64,000 bases of DNA from positions 868,001 to 932,000 of the forward strand of contig JBCAQO010000001.1 in the NCBI GenBank assembly GCA_039111635.1. Direction: 5' to 3'. The notes beneath the pieces are model-generated. The model was not told the DNA's origin and searched no databases. It saw only the letters and a list, made by a program, of their open reading frames with translations. The position numbers and the translations under genes are program-made. Below, piece by piece: positions 43,851-57,251 of this stretch. Source of the stretch: Heterobasidion occidentale (lineage: Eukaryota > Basidiomycota > Agaricomycetes > Russulales > Bondarzewiaceae). Position 1 is the first letter of the stretch. Each line of letters opens with the position of its first letter.

Positions 43851-46084
43851 TCAAGAGGACGCTGAGCTATGCGCGCCCGCACTAGCCGTCACCTTCGCAG
43901 GCACATCCGAAGCAGACGTTGCAGCCGAGGGCGCAGCGGAAGGCCGGCTCATAGGCACGTCCTGTCCGAACAGCGGCGGCGCATCGTTCGGGACAGGCGC
44001 TGCGGGCTTCTGCGCACCGTTGGGGAGCGACGGCGCGGGTATGGGCGCAGGTACGGGCACGGGAGCGGGCACGGGTACAGGAACAGGTACGACCGGAGGC
44101 GCTGCGGCCTGACGGCGGAGCGCAGGCGCGTTAGGCCTCTGCGCGCCAGCAGGAGGCGATGGCGCAGGGGCGGGCACAGCTGGATGTGAGGGCGCTGGGG
44201 CAGATGCAGGAGCAGAGGAAGGTGCGGGTGCACCAGGCGTGGCGGGTGCGAGTGGAGGTGCAGCAGGTGCAGCTGGAGGCGCGCGCCGAAGGGCCGGTGC
44301 GTTGGGCCTCTGCGCGCCAGCAGGGGGTGACGGCGCAGGGGGCGATGGCGTAAGGGCGGGCGCAGCTGGGTGTGAGGGCTCTGCGGGGGCAGATGGAGGT
44401 GCGGGCGCTAGTGCAACAGGTGCGGGTGCAGGCGTGTTAGGCCTCTGCGCGCCAGCGGGGGGCGACGGCGCAGCTGGATGTGAGGGTTCTTGGGCAGATG
44501 GAGGCGCGGGTGCACCAGGTGCAGCGGGTGCAGCGGGTGCAGCGGGTGCGGGTGCAGCGGGTGCGGGTGCGGGTGCGGGTGCGGGTGCGGGTGCGGCTGG
44601 TGCGGGTGCGGGTGCAGCTGGAGGCGCGCGCCGAAGCGCTGGTGCGTTGGGCCTCTGGGGGCCAGCGGGCGGCGATGGAGCAGGAGCGGGAACAGCTGGG
44701 TGCGAGGGCTCTGGGGCAGATGCAGGAGCGGATGAAGGCGCGGGTGCAGCAGGTGCAGCAGGTGCGGGTGCAGGTGCGGCCGGTGCGGCCGGAGGCGCGC
44801 GCCGCAGGGCTGGGGCGTTGGGCCTCTGCGCGCCAGCAGGGGGCGACGGCGCAGCTGGGGGCGAGGCCTCTGGGGAAGATGGAGGCGCGGGTGAAGGCGC
44901 GGGTGCAGCAGGTGCAGCAGGTGCGGGTGCAGGTGCGGCCGGTGCGGCCGGAGGCGCGCGCCGCAGGGCTGGTGCGTTGGGCCTCTGCGCGCCAGCAGGG
45001 GGCGACGGCGCAGCTGGGGGCGAGGCCTCTGGGGAAGATGGAGGCGCGGGTGCACCAGGTGCGCTGGGGGCAGCGGGGGCAGCGGGGGCAGGTGCGGGGG
45101 CAGCAGGTGCGGCTGGAGGTGAGCGGCGAAGCGCGGGCGCGTGGGGCCTCTGTGCACCAGCAGGAGGCGACGGCGCAGGGGTCGGCACAGCGGGGTGCGG
45201 GGGCACGGAAGCGGATGAAGAGGCAGGAGCAGGAGCAGGGGGTGCCGCAGGCGCCACGGGGGGCTCGCGGCGGAACACAGGCGTGTTGGGCGGGTTCGGT
45301 GGGAGGGACGGGGAGAAGATGTTGTTCGCGAGCGCCGCGGCGGACGCCGAGGGTGAGACTGCGTCTGAGGTCGAGGGCGTCGGCGTCTCCGTAGCTTGCG
45401 AGTCCTGGCGCCTTACGGGCGGCTTCGCGCTCGCCACTGCACCCGCTGCGCCTCCCGCGACGCCTCCGACCGCTCCCGGGATGCCGGTGACGATACCTGC
45501 GATGCTGCTTGCCACACCCGTAGCTGCGCCTGCGACGCTCTTGATGGCCCCTATAGCGCTGCTTGCGGCTCCGGGGACATCGAGTGCCGCGTTGTTCACC
45601 GCATGTCGGATCTGATCTGCGGCTTGCGCCTGTGCAGCGCGGAGTTCATCCGTGTCGGTGGCAGCGAGAGCCGCCTCGGCGGCGGCGGCAGAGCCGGGGT
45701 CGAGTCCGAGCGCCTTGACGAGCGGTGTGAGGGCGGGCCCGACGATCGGCAGGCCCTCGAGCAGTTTACCGACGTCGGGGAGGAGCTGACGAGAATTGAC
45801 GTGGTCTGAGGGAAACGTAAGTGAGGAGTGAGAAGTGAAAAGTAGAGGTGAGAGGAACAGAACGTACGATCAGAAGTAGAGGAAGGGACGTTTGAGGTGC
45901 TCGTGGACGAGGACATGCCGGTTGCTTCAGCAGCAGCAGCAGCAGCGCTTGTGGTGGCTATGTACGAGGAGGTGCTGGTAGTATCTGCTTCAGCGGCCGG
46001 GGCTGCCAGCGCCACAATAGATGAGGAGGATGAGGAGATGGCGAGGGAAGCGAGAAGCATCGAGGAGCTCGAAGGGAACTTCAT
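43851..46084 (-). CDS. Secreted Pro/Ala-rich repeat protein, candidate Kex2-processed precursor
   Basis: Exons 45868-46084 and 43851-45805 give 723 aa. The signal peptide is MKFPSSSSMLLASLAISSSS followed by IVALA. A Ser/Thr/Ala region and a helical segment (QLLPDVGKLLEGLPIVGPAL, then LVKALGLDPGSAAAAEAALA) follow, then a Gly/Ala/Val hydrophobic part. From about residue 215 to the end the protein is Pro/Ala-rich and repetitive. The element AGAQRPNAPALRR (variants H or T for N, P for A) occurs about seven times, six of them ending in Arg-Arg, plus VRR and FRR sites upstream. Spacing is 50-70 residues. Dibasic sites between repeats of a secreted protein are what Kex2-type proteases cut. It could alternatively be a structural wall protein. 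Confidence 0.82.
44150..45250. repeat. Coding minisatellite of the Pro/Ala protein
   Basis: GC-rich, imperfect direct repeats of about 140-180 bp encode the AGAQRPNAPALRR-bearing units. Two neighbouring units (about 44800-44890 and 44970-45060) are almost identical, which points to recent unequal exchange. Confidence 0.8.
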
Positions 46085-47641
46085 GATGACTGGTATGTAT
46101 AGGGAAGAATGTGTGGATAAGATAAACCTAGAGGAAGGTGTAGAGTATGCGGAAAGCAGGAGATGATGAAGGTTCTCGTCAAGAGATGGGTGGTGAGTGC
46201 AGTTGGATGAAGGAGGGTTTAAATACCTTTCGAAACGAGGTCTCAGACGAGCAGGGCTGGTGGTTTAAATTGAAATCGCAAGGCATGTCTGGTGCGAACG
46301 GATATGACGTACGTGAAACTGGGATGTGAGTCGTCGGTCAGCGATGAAATTTAGCAATCGAAAAAGCATATCATCATCGCGCACAACAAGGTTATTTCTT
46401 GAGAACCAGACCTAGACCATGATAGAATAGACTGTGCGATGTACAACCGATGGTTCAACACGGGACAAGTGATAAGAAGCAGGCTTGGGCAGATATAGAA
46501 CATAGAAGCCGCAAACGAGGTGCCGTATTGCGCGAGTGCTTCTCTCGACAGAACCGCTTTACGTCGCGCATCCGACGGGACTACATCGAAACGGAGGCAA
46601 TATACATGTTTCAATTGTGACCGAAATCCAACAGCGTTGGGAATTGGTGCTCCAGTTATCTCATCTGATTAGGAGAACCATGAGAACGTGCGAGAAATCC
46701 GCATTTCGTGCACGACGTACGTATCGCAGACACTGCTGACCGGGTGGCCGCTGCGTCAGCTGAACCGCCCCCTCCTGTCCATTTCCCATGCCTCGCCCTG
46801 AGAGGGGAACGCGCGACGTGATCGGGCGGTGGGAGCGTTTCCGAGGCGTGCACTCTCTAATATAGAATCCCACAGACCAGATAGGGCCCGCAAGGCGGGG
46901 GTTCCCATGCATGACGAGAAAAACACCACGCGAGGGAGCAAACGCTGAAAGAGCGCGGTCAGAGTGAACCGTCGGGTCAAGCGCGGAGAAGAAGGGTGAT
47001 TCACATGAGCACAGAGAGTATCAGAAATAGCATGGCCAAGGACGAGTCTATTCCAAAGGTTTGCGCGCGTTCTGGTGGCATCCAGGCGAGTCGGAGTGGC
47101 AGCTGCAGCTGATGGGAGAGGAGCGCGCGCCACGATGTGCCGGTTGTGACTGGTGATCGGGCCGAGGACATCCGAGGCTATCTGATAAGATGGCAGTGCC
47201 ACCGTCGAACTTGAAGCGATGCCCGGCGACTTGAGGGAGCTTGAGGGGCGCGGGTTCAGATGGAGAAGGAGAGCTCTCTTATGGAATCGGGGAGCTGCAC
47301 TGAACGGGTTGAGTCAGAGGGACGGGCGGCGGTGCAGTGGACAGCCAAGCGGTGGCCAAGCGAGGGTTGGAGTTGCGGACCTTTAAATGGCCGGGCACAT
47401 AAAGACGAAACATGGGTTGAGAGCGACTGTCGACGCTCTGAACTCGACGGCGAACAGCAGGGAAGCGCAGGTGAGTGGCTGCCGAGAGGAAGGAGGTGGT
47501 GGGACAGGGGGCCCGAGGGAGCGGTAACAGGACCATTTGAGTTGTGTTACCGCTCTTTCGGGTCGAGCTGGCATTCCCACCGTCGATTTCTCCCACTAAT
47601 CCCGTCTTTTTTTCTCTCGTCGCCTCAGCCCACTCGACATC
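46085..47641. other. Intergenic, divergent promoters
   Basis: This 1.6 kb lies between the Pro/Ala repeat gene (-) and the CDF gene (+). A TATA-like TATTTAAA lies at 46218-46225 on the minus strand, about 135 bp upstream of the repeat-protein start. No gene is seen. Confidence 0.5.
46218..46225 (-). promoter_or_regulatory. TATA-like box of Pro/Ala repeat gene
   Basis: On the minus strand it reads TATTTAAA, about 135 bp upstream of the ATG at 46084. Confidence 0.5.
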
Positions 47642-49672
47642 ATGATCTTCCCCGACGACTCAAAGGACCTCTCCGACACCGCCGTCTCGTCCACCATCGA
47701 ACCCTCCTCCTCAAAGGTCCGTGCGCGCCTTTCTCCCCCGCCTCCTGATCTTGACCCGTTCCCAGAACACCGACACAACGGTCCCAGATCACGGATCTCT
47801 AAACCATGACATCGAGCGGTCGTCCGCCCACAAAGCTAACGCCTCCGACCCATACATGTTCAACAACGGCTACAAGAACGAGGAAGAGCTCGCAGCACTC
47901 CGCAGACGCAAACGCGGTGGCAGGCTCGAGCGTTATCACCGACGCCAGAATGCCGTCAGTCTCCCTCTCTTTCCCCGCATTCTCATGCTCACTTATTTCG
48001 TGCCGCACCGCGCATATAGCTCATCGCTTCGCTCCTCAAGCCCATGGAGGAGCACACCGAAGATGCGCGAATCGAGGAAGACGCTGCGCGTTTGCCAGTG
48101 AGTCCCAAATTGTCGCACTGTCGACATCAGCTCACTTACGGTATCGCCCCTCCTCAGGTAAAAATCGCCGTGCGAGCAAGCCTAATAGCAAATTTTGCGC
48201 TCTGTGTCTTACAAAGTGAGTACTTCGTCTCTGAGCACCCAGTGGCACGGTCCTTCGACCGACGCCGATGCTTTCAGTGTACGCTGCCGTATCTTCCGCC
48301 TCGCTTTCCCTCCTTGCGACCGGCATCGACTCGGTCTTCGACATCGGAAGTAATGTTCTGTTGTATTGGCTACACCGAAAAGCAAATGCCATGGACGAGA
48401 AAAAGTGGCCCGTCGGTGGCGCACGGCTCGAGACCATCGGAAACGTGATATATGGTGAATTTCGCATTCGTCTCACGCGCAGAATATCATAGAAATCAAC
48501 CCTACTTCTTCCCTTATTCCAGGATTCTTGTAAGCGATTTTCCACGAGTTGCGCATGAAACAATGGTCATTCGTTCCGAACAGGATGGGGTCGGTAAACC
48601 TGGTCGTTATCGTCGAGTCCGCGAGGGGGCTCATTACGCATGGCGATGATGACCTAAATCAGCTTCATCTCACTTCTCTAATAGCAGTCGCGGCCGCCCT
48701 AGGTATTTTAGGTCCATATACGCGCTTTTGGAAGTGAACTGACCAACCGTGGTCTTCCTCCAGGCGTCAAATTTCTGTTGTTTTTATATTGTTACTCGCT
48801 CCGCACAAAGTCTAGTCAAGTTTTGGTCCTTTGGGAGGACCATCGTAATGATTTGTTCATCAACTCTTTCGGTGAGCGTGCACTGGCGAGGCTGGATATG
48901 AAATGAATGACTGACGGGTGACTGACGCAGGATTGCTCATGTCCGCGGGTGGCAGTAAATTGAAATGGTGTACGTTGTTCATGACTCTTACCTCCTACAA
49001 CGCAGCCATTCAACCATTTTTATCCTGCAGTTTTGGACCCTATGGGAGCAATCATCGTGCGTTGCATCGTCACGGTCCTCGGAGAGCGTGGACATTAACG
49101 GCATCATTCTAGATCGCGCTTGGAGTCATCATTGCATGGGGCCGCACGATACACGGCCAGTTCGAGCTCCTCGCGGGCAAGTCGGCGCCGCACGACTTCA
49201 TTCAGCTCATCATCTACAAGGCCATGGTCTTCAGTGATGATATCGAAAAGATAGACACCGTGCGGGCGTACCATGTCAGTGTCGTCCTTCCTCTCGCGCT
49301 TTAGCTCGAGCTGCCAACCTGACCATCTACGCCCTTCCTTCTCTTGTTCTTCCTCGTGCAGAGTGGACCGGTATGTTTAGACTAATTGATGTGAAGGATA
49401 CGGAAGTTGGCTGACGAGTGCCATGCAGGACTATTTTGTCGAGGTGGACATCGTGATGGACGCGCGGACTCCGCTCTGGAAAGCGCACGACATCAGCCAG
49501 CAGCTGCAAGACAAGATCGAAGTCCTTCCAAACGTCGAGCGCGCGTTTGTGCACGTGGATCACGAGACGACACATCCTCCGGTGCGCGATCAATCAAAAA
49601 CATCCACTCGACTTCTCCGTCCTGCTCATCTCTCTGACACGCACCTTACAGGAACATCGAAAGTTTATATGA
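47642..49672 (+). CDS. Cation diffusion facilitator (CDF) metal transporter
   Basis: Fourteen exons sum to 407 codons: 47642-47716, 47766-47954, 48020-48097, 48158-48215, 48278-48454, 48523-48529 (7 nt), 48584-48702, 48764-48871, 48931-48969, 49031-49056 (26 nt), 49113-49274, 49362-49370 (9 nt), 49429-49581 and 49652-49672. The protein starts MIFPDDSKDLSDTAVSS. Transport motifs include LLATGIDSVFDIGSNVLLYW (metal-site Asp pair), KKWPVGGARLETIGNVIYGF, VLVLWEDHRNDLFINSFG (His-x3-Asp) and a cytosolic C-terminal domain DYFVEVDIVMDARTPLWKAH. These resemble fungal CDF proteins of the Mn/Fe type, exporting metal into organelles or out of the cell. The tiny exons are required to keep phase and restore YGFLMGSVN and AYHSGPDYF. 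Confidence 0.94.
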
Positions 49673-49914
49673 TATCCAACACATAGACCCGCGGTGTATG
49701 CGCCAGCGAGCCGCTTCGAACCTTTCTTTTTCCGGCCCGTTTGTATTCGAGAATTATAAAGGGCATAATCAAACTATAACAGGCTATTCCTAGTATCAAA
49801 CTAGCAATCCGTAGTGTATTGGAATGTTGATATCCTCCGGCTCGCCGGGCGTCCATGGTCAACACTCATCATAAGTTACCTGATCCAACAAAGAATGTGA
49901 TGCATCGGAGCCTG

Positions 49915-52900
49915 TCATACAGGCCCCGAGCGCTTGCCTCTTGGCCAGTTCTCGAGCAGCTTGATTCCGCAATCAAACTCCTCTAGCAGATTCCTGGTCG
50001 GATTTGGTGTCGCCGCCGCGTTCTGGCTGTGCGTAGGTGCGGCTCCCATCGCATATCCATAGTCGACGGTATCTATCCCGGGCGCCCATCCACCAGTAAA
50101 GTTTGGCTGATATGCATTTTTGCGGTCGGTGTAAGCACAAATAAGGGGCTGTGTCTTCGCCCATTTCTCAATTCTTATCAGCGGGGATAGAGAGTAGTTA
50201 GATGTGACATGGGGTTTCAATATAGAGCGTCAACTCACGTCTTCCGTATTGAATCTTTGCGAATGGTGAAATGAGACGCAATCACGTCCTGCGCATGTGG
50301 TAGAAAGAGAAGGGAGAAATCAGAAGAGAGTAAGTCAGGTTCAAGGGAAGAGACGCACAGCCCAAATCCCGCTCTTGTGCTCGTCTTTCATCCAATCGAC
50401 GACTGCCCAGCGAACGGTCTGCAAATATAGGTTCTTATTATACGCTATACTGCTGTGATTACTGGCATTGGCAGCGCCATATCCGGGTCTGGAAACAAGT
50501 GCGTAGCATCAGAATTTGAACAATGAGACGTATCTGGCAGGGCGTACTCGTTGAAATAGGGTAGGTCGATCAGGATCATGCTTTGAATGCTGACGAGGAC
50601 CTGCAACAGGGTCGACTTATTCGACCATTGTTCCTCAGGCCTGCATCATGGAGCATTTGATCAGAATAGTAAAACAGGTGTGCGGGTTGTGGACTCACCG
50701 GCCTGGCCAAGTACCGAGCAATGACAGACAGACTTTGCCTGAATTGTACAGATTGGGATTGAAGCGCACGCTCCCGCCGCCCGTCGTGCGGAGATGCATG
50801 AGTGGTGGCACATTAGGGTACTCCAAGGGTATGAAACAGTCGAACTCAAAAAGCCCACCCTCGTAGGGCGTCCCGGTCGGTCCCGCGATCATGATTTTGC
50901 TGTCAGAATGGAATGTTAACGAAACTGAATAATCTGATATGAGCAAAAGCAAAAATGACGGCGAACTTACATGACGTCGTTTCGCACTTCATCGACACGG
51001 ACCCATACGCCAGGAGGTAGTGAGGTTGCCGTCACCGCTAGCTCTTTGACAAGGTGCAGCCTACACTTCGGGTTTCTGGTTGCGGAGGCCGTCATCGTCA
51101 ATTCGTTGGTATAGGAAAATGTTGGATAAGCGAGGCCGGTCCCGTTGCTGCTGGGTTCTGAGAGCGCGACATGTTTGAATGCCAAGTGCTCGCATTCGCG
51201 GGTATACACTCTTTCCATATCCACTGCGAAATCTCGATTTTTCCCTTTTCCCTTTCCCTTTCCCTTCCCTTTCCCTCTTCCTTTGCTGTCGACTGCACTG
51301 CTGTCCTGATCGACTTGCTTCTCTTCGGCATCGGCAGATCCATCTTTGCCCATGACCTTCATAGCCCGCTCTATGTCGTCTCGCGCCGCAATGATATCGC
51401 CGCATAAGGAACTCGCTCGGATCGTGGTGTCATCGACTTCTTCATCACCGCCTTGACCTTGCATGAGCTGTGAAGCGCCCGCCAGGAACGCTTCGCACTG
51501 TTTCGTGAGCTTCTTGAAGTGGGCGTACAGCGGCTGAGAGCGCGAAATGGGTGCATTGGGCTTGGATCTTTCCCAGACTACTTCGCCGTCATTCCACATC
51601 CACCCCTCTAAGCCGCAAGACTTGTCTTTGTCCCATTGCCGCTCGATGAGGATTTCGACGGTGAGCTCGCAGTCCGCCATGCGCCGGAGAAGAGCAAGCA
51701 TGGCATAATAGACTTCACTGCGGAGAATCCAATCTGAAACGGAGTCATTGCGCAAGAGGCTGCCGAGGAGTTCTGGGAGTTGCGAGAGGGGCAAAAGGTG
51801 TTGGATGCATGCATGCGGGAGTATGTCATACATATTGCCAGAATCGGAATAGGGATCGGGAAGGAAGTCTTTGATGGTGGTCAAAGCACGAACGACTACA
51901 TCGTCCCAGTGGGCGGCCATATTTTGGGCTTGCTGACCACGCGTGTCTGCAGAGCGAAGATTGGCGCTCTTTTTCCCGCCCGCGTTCGAATATCGCCCAG
52001 GTCCGTAGTGTGGATGGTAAGTTCCTCCAGTCCCATACCCTGTTCCGCCTGGTCCCACGGAAGCGCTAGCATTCGCGGAAGCTTTGGTAGCAGCATCTTT
52101 CGCCCGCGCCTCCGAGTTTGCTCGCTCGCCGATATAGAGTCTGTCAAAGCCTCCTAATGCCTCGAACAAGGCAATAGCACGAATTTCCGCGCAGCATGAG
52201 TCGACAGTGCAGTTTGCTGATTTAACCTTGCCTCTGCAAGGCGGAGAACACGACAGCGGAGTGAAGCATCCTCGACAGTGGTTGATCTTGCATTTGCTAC
52301 ACGAGACGTGCAGCAGGCTCAGTAGGCTAGGTGGTGGGAGATTCGCAGAGAACGCGACCTAGTAGTAGTAAGGATTGATCAATTTTTAACGAGTGCGAGA
52401 TGCCAGGGAGCGTACAATGCCTCGAGGGGATGGAAGGGACGTGCCGCACTTTGAGCACGGTCGGTCGGCGGTAAATAACTCAGTGAAATTTTTCAGCCTG
52501 CTGTCTGGTGGCTTGTCCAGCCCCGTGGTGGACTCAGAAGAGGCTCGGAGGCGACCAGAGCTCCTAGGTTGAGCTGGCTCACTATCGGTAGTTACTATAT
52601 TGTCACCATTTCGCGCCGCGGATCTCGTTGCTCTCTTGACACTGCTACCTTGTGCCTTCCGGAAATCTTCGAGGGAGCGTTGAATCGCGAGTGCTTCACC
52701 TTCACTACCTTCGTCATCTCCAATAATAATCACATCGTCGTCGTCTGGTTTGTATAAAACACCAGACGTGCCTGAAGCGGAGGCGCCTGCGGTACCTGCT
52801 GTACCTTCGTTTTCCCACTCCTCCTGAAGCTGCCGCGCAAGCGCCTCGCTCGCCTCTTGTTCTCGAATCTGTGCCAGAATTTCATCTAGGTCCTCGTCTT

Positions 52901-53003
52901 CACGCGCGGGTTCTGCCTTGGATGCGATACGCTTGGAACGCTTAGCAGGTCTTTCAGTGATTGTGTCATCGGAAATAGATTGGCGGCGCCGCCTCAAAGC
53001 CAT
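49915..53003 (-). CDS. Large ubiquitin-conjugating (E2) domain protein with Cys-rich N-terminal module
   Basis: Exons 52416-53003, 50971-52358, 50699-50899, 50548-50640, 50359-50488, 50239-50288 and 49915-50173 give 902 aa. The N-terminus is charged ([20 protein letters not shown]) with a helical [20 protein letters not shown] stretch. Residues about 180-255 hold a Cys/His-rich module ([11 protein letters not shown], then [27 protein letters not shown]). A predicted helical middle region and a Lys-Gly repeat ([15 protein letters not shown], near residue 585) follow. The C-terminal UBC fold contains [38 protein letters not shown] with catalytic Cys at about 716, and [12 protein letters not shown]. 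The layout recalls BIRC6/UBE2O-class large E2 enzymes that combine E2 and E3 functions. Confidence 0.9.
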
Positions 53004-53380
53004 AGTAGAATATAGCTCAATGAAGGGGGGGTGTACGATGACACGGGTGTAGATGGAAGAATCCAATACAGACAAAGGATTCACAACATACTGTAGGCCC
53101 GCAGCAACCTCATGCTGCGAATAATGCACGTGCTAAAAACCACGTGTTTGAGTTGCCACAGACGCGTCGCAACGCGTCGAAAACTTGACATCGAGTATGG
53201 AACGAATAACAAGTAAGTAGTTGCTGCGGCCAGGCGAGATTGAAATGTCGAACACTCTCATCAGTGGCCAGGGACACCCTCCTCTCTGTCATCGTCCTCG
53301 CATGCCAGCTCCCGCATCGGATTGATAAGTGCAAGCTCACTCCCTTCGAATCTCTATCGCTCCTCTCGAAAAACACCTCG
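53004..53380. other. Intergenic, divergent promoters
   Basis: Lies between the E2-protein start (-) and the one-span membrane protein start (+). The frame of the latter stays open upstream to about 53240 but has no ATG there. Confidence 0.5.
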
Positions 53381-54031
53381 ATGACCACTGGGTGGCCTCG
53401 CACAGGTATCAGAACCGGCGCACTTGCTCGGCTTTCATATGCGTATCCTATCAGAAGGAGCATTTCCGATGAACAGGCTCAAATTCTAGGTCACGTCCGA
53501 ATACAAGGGCTTCCACATCACCTTCTCGCTCCTAGAGAGGGTATATTCATCCCTCCACCTCCGAGTCCCAAGGAGGAGCACAAACACATCATTATAGCAT
53601 CCATCCTCGCGTTGTCTTTGATGCTGCTGGTAGTTGTCACGATCCGATGCATCATCCCATTGACGGTCGAGAGACTCGCACGAGGTACCGTTGGGGGCGG
53701 GAAGACCACGGGGCAGCAGACGCAGTCTGATCGTGACGGCAACGATGGGCGAGCAGAGAAAGGGAGAGGAAAGGATACTAAGGCCTGTCAGGATTATCAG
53801 ACGTTGGAGAAGATCATCGGAGGGGGGTATGTGATGGTCGTGCTAGAAGACGATCAGAAACGAGAGGAGGTCAAGGGCAAGCGGACAGTGAGGCTTCCGG
53901 AAAAGCCTCCTGCAGTTGTTCTGAGAGAGGAGCTTCCTCTGTCGCCGATCATGCTGGTCATGGGCAGTCCACGCGATTCCCGTCCAGCGCACCACACGCA
54001 GGCGAAACTTACACTGTATACGACACAGTAA
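53381..54031 (+). CDS. Single-span membrane protein, unrecognised
   Basis: An intronless 216-aa frame. The N-terminal part (MTTGWPRTGIRTGALARLSY, then EGIFIPPPPSPKEEHKH) precedes one membrane span (IIIASILALSLMLLVVVTIR). The C-terminal part is polar, with KTTGQQTQSDRDGND, YVMVVLEDDQKREEVKGK and an ending rich in Pro and His. It has no signal peptide and no known domain. Its open length and sensible composition support a real gene. Confidence 0.6.
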   Translation: MTTGWPRTGIRTGALARLSYAYPIRRSISDEQAQILGHVRIQGLPHHLLAPREGIFIPPPPSPKEEHKHIIIASILALSLMLLVVVTIRCIIPLTVERLARGTVGGGKTTGQQTQSDRDGNDGRAEKGRGKDTKACQDYQTLEKIIGGGYVMVVLEDDQKREEVKGKRTVRLPEKPPAVVLREELPLSPIMLVMGSPRDSRPAHHTQAKLTLYTTQ

Positions 54032-54661
54032 CCTCTGATTTGTTACGGAATGGCGATGACCACGGCGATGTGAAGGGGCACCTGTGGACGTGGTGATAAA
54101 ATAATTTAGTGAACCATCATTCTGACCATGTCAAAATACGTGCAACCGGATCGTCGTAACGAGGGCGTTCCACCCGCCGTCGATCACAATTAGCCAGGTA
54201 GCATCTGGTACGACGGGGATGGCCCCACTGACATTAGTGTTACTAGATGATGACCTCGAGAATTTCTTCATGTATCGCGCCCTGCATGAATGTTCAGTCT
54301 CGCAGAGAGATGGCAGCCAAGCGTTCTGAGACAAGACTGGTAGGTGGGCGGAAGGAGAGCTCACGGAAGCCAAAAAGGCAATCGAAGACGCGAACTGCCG
54401 GACCAGTTTGACTGTGGCTACCAAGTCCTCGCCAAACCTGCCATCGCCCAGATCCTTTTAAAGCCCATTCCGTTTCTCTCACCTCCCTTCCCTTTCAGGC
54501 CTCGTCCTCGCATCCTTCTTGTTTATACCAAACGCTTGAAGCGTTCGCCGGGCCTTCCAATTCCCATCCTCGGCACTACGTCCGCCCGTCCTTACCGCCG
54601 GACCACATAGCCAGACGCGACACACGACACAAACCGTCATTGGGACTCGTCGACTATACCC
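54032..54661. other. Intergenic, possible small minus-strand gene
   Basis: A 97-codon minus-strand frame (54131-54424) starting MVATVKLVRQFASSIAFLAS could be a small gene with a 39-nt intron inside, but no family is recognised and the frame after the putative intron is ambiguous. Otherwise this is the kinase promoter. Confidence 0.35.
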
Positions 54662-56860
<2,199 letters not shown>

Positions 56861-57251
56861 GCAGTGTGCGATCGATAAACGAAGTGAACTCAGAACGGTA
56901 TGCCTCTTTGATTGAAGAGTGTCAGTGAATCAAATTTATCTTTTTGGCCCTTGAATTGTCGGCTTAATCTCCTTTGCTATCTGTGTTGTCTTCTGCAATA
57001 TCTGTTCTTTCTGCCTCCATTCACAGCCGATCCGTCCACAACACCCATATTGACTACGTCAAGTCTACCCGTGCGACTCTTCCCGCAATGCATGTACCTC
57101 ATTAGTTTCCCTCACGTTTTGTGATTCATTATCATGTCAGAATTACCTTATAATCCGCTTTGCTCCCAACTGCCTGCCTGTATAACAACGTCTTTTGAAT
57201 GAAATCGAACAATGCATATTTCCCATTCATGTCTGTATGAAGTGTGAAGGG
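56861..57251. other. Intergenic, convergent 3' ends
   Basis: Lies between the kinase (+) and AP-3 delta (-) stops. It is AT-richer and pyrimidine-rich, fitting 3' UTRs. No gene is seen. Confidence 0.55.

Noticed and set aside
44239..45615. Plus-strand Gly/Ala-rich frame of 458 codons over the Pro/Ala repeats
   Set aside because: It is the reverse complement of the repeat; the minus strand has the signal peptide, intron and dibasic pattern, the plus strand has none.
54131..54424. 97-codon minus-strand frame as a confirmed gene
   Set aside because: Its putative 39-nt intron is shorter than any other in the window and no family was recognised, so it is mentioned only within the intergenic entry.
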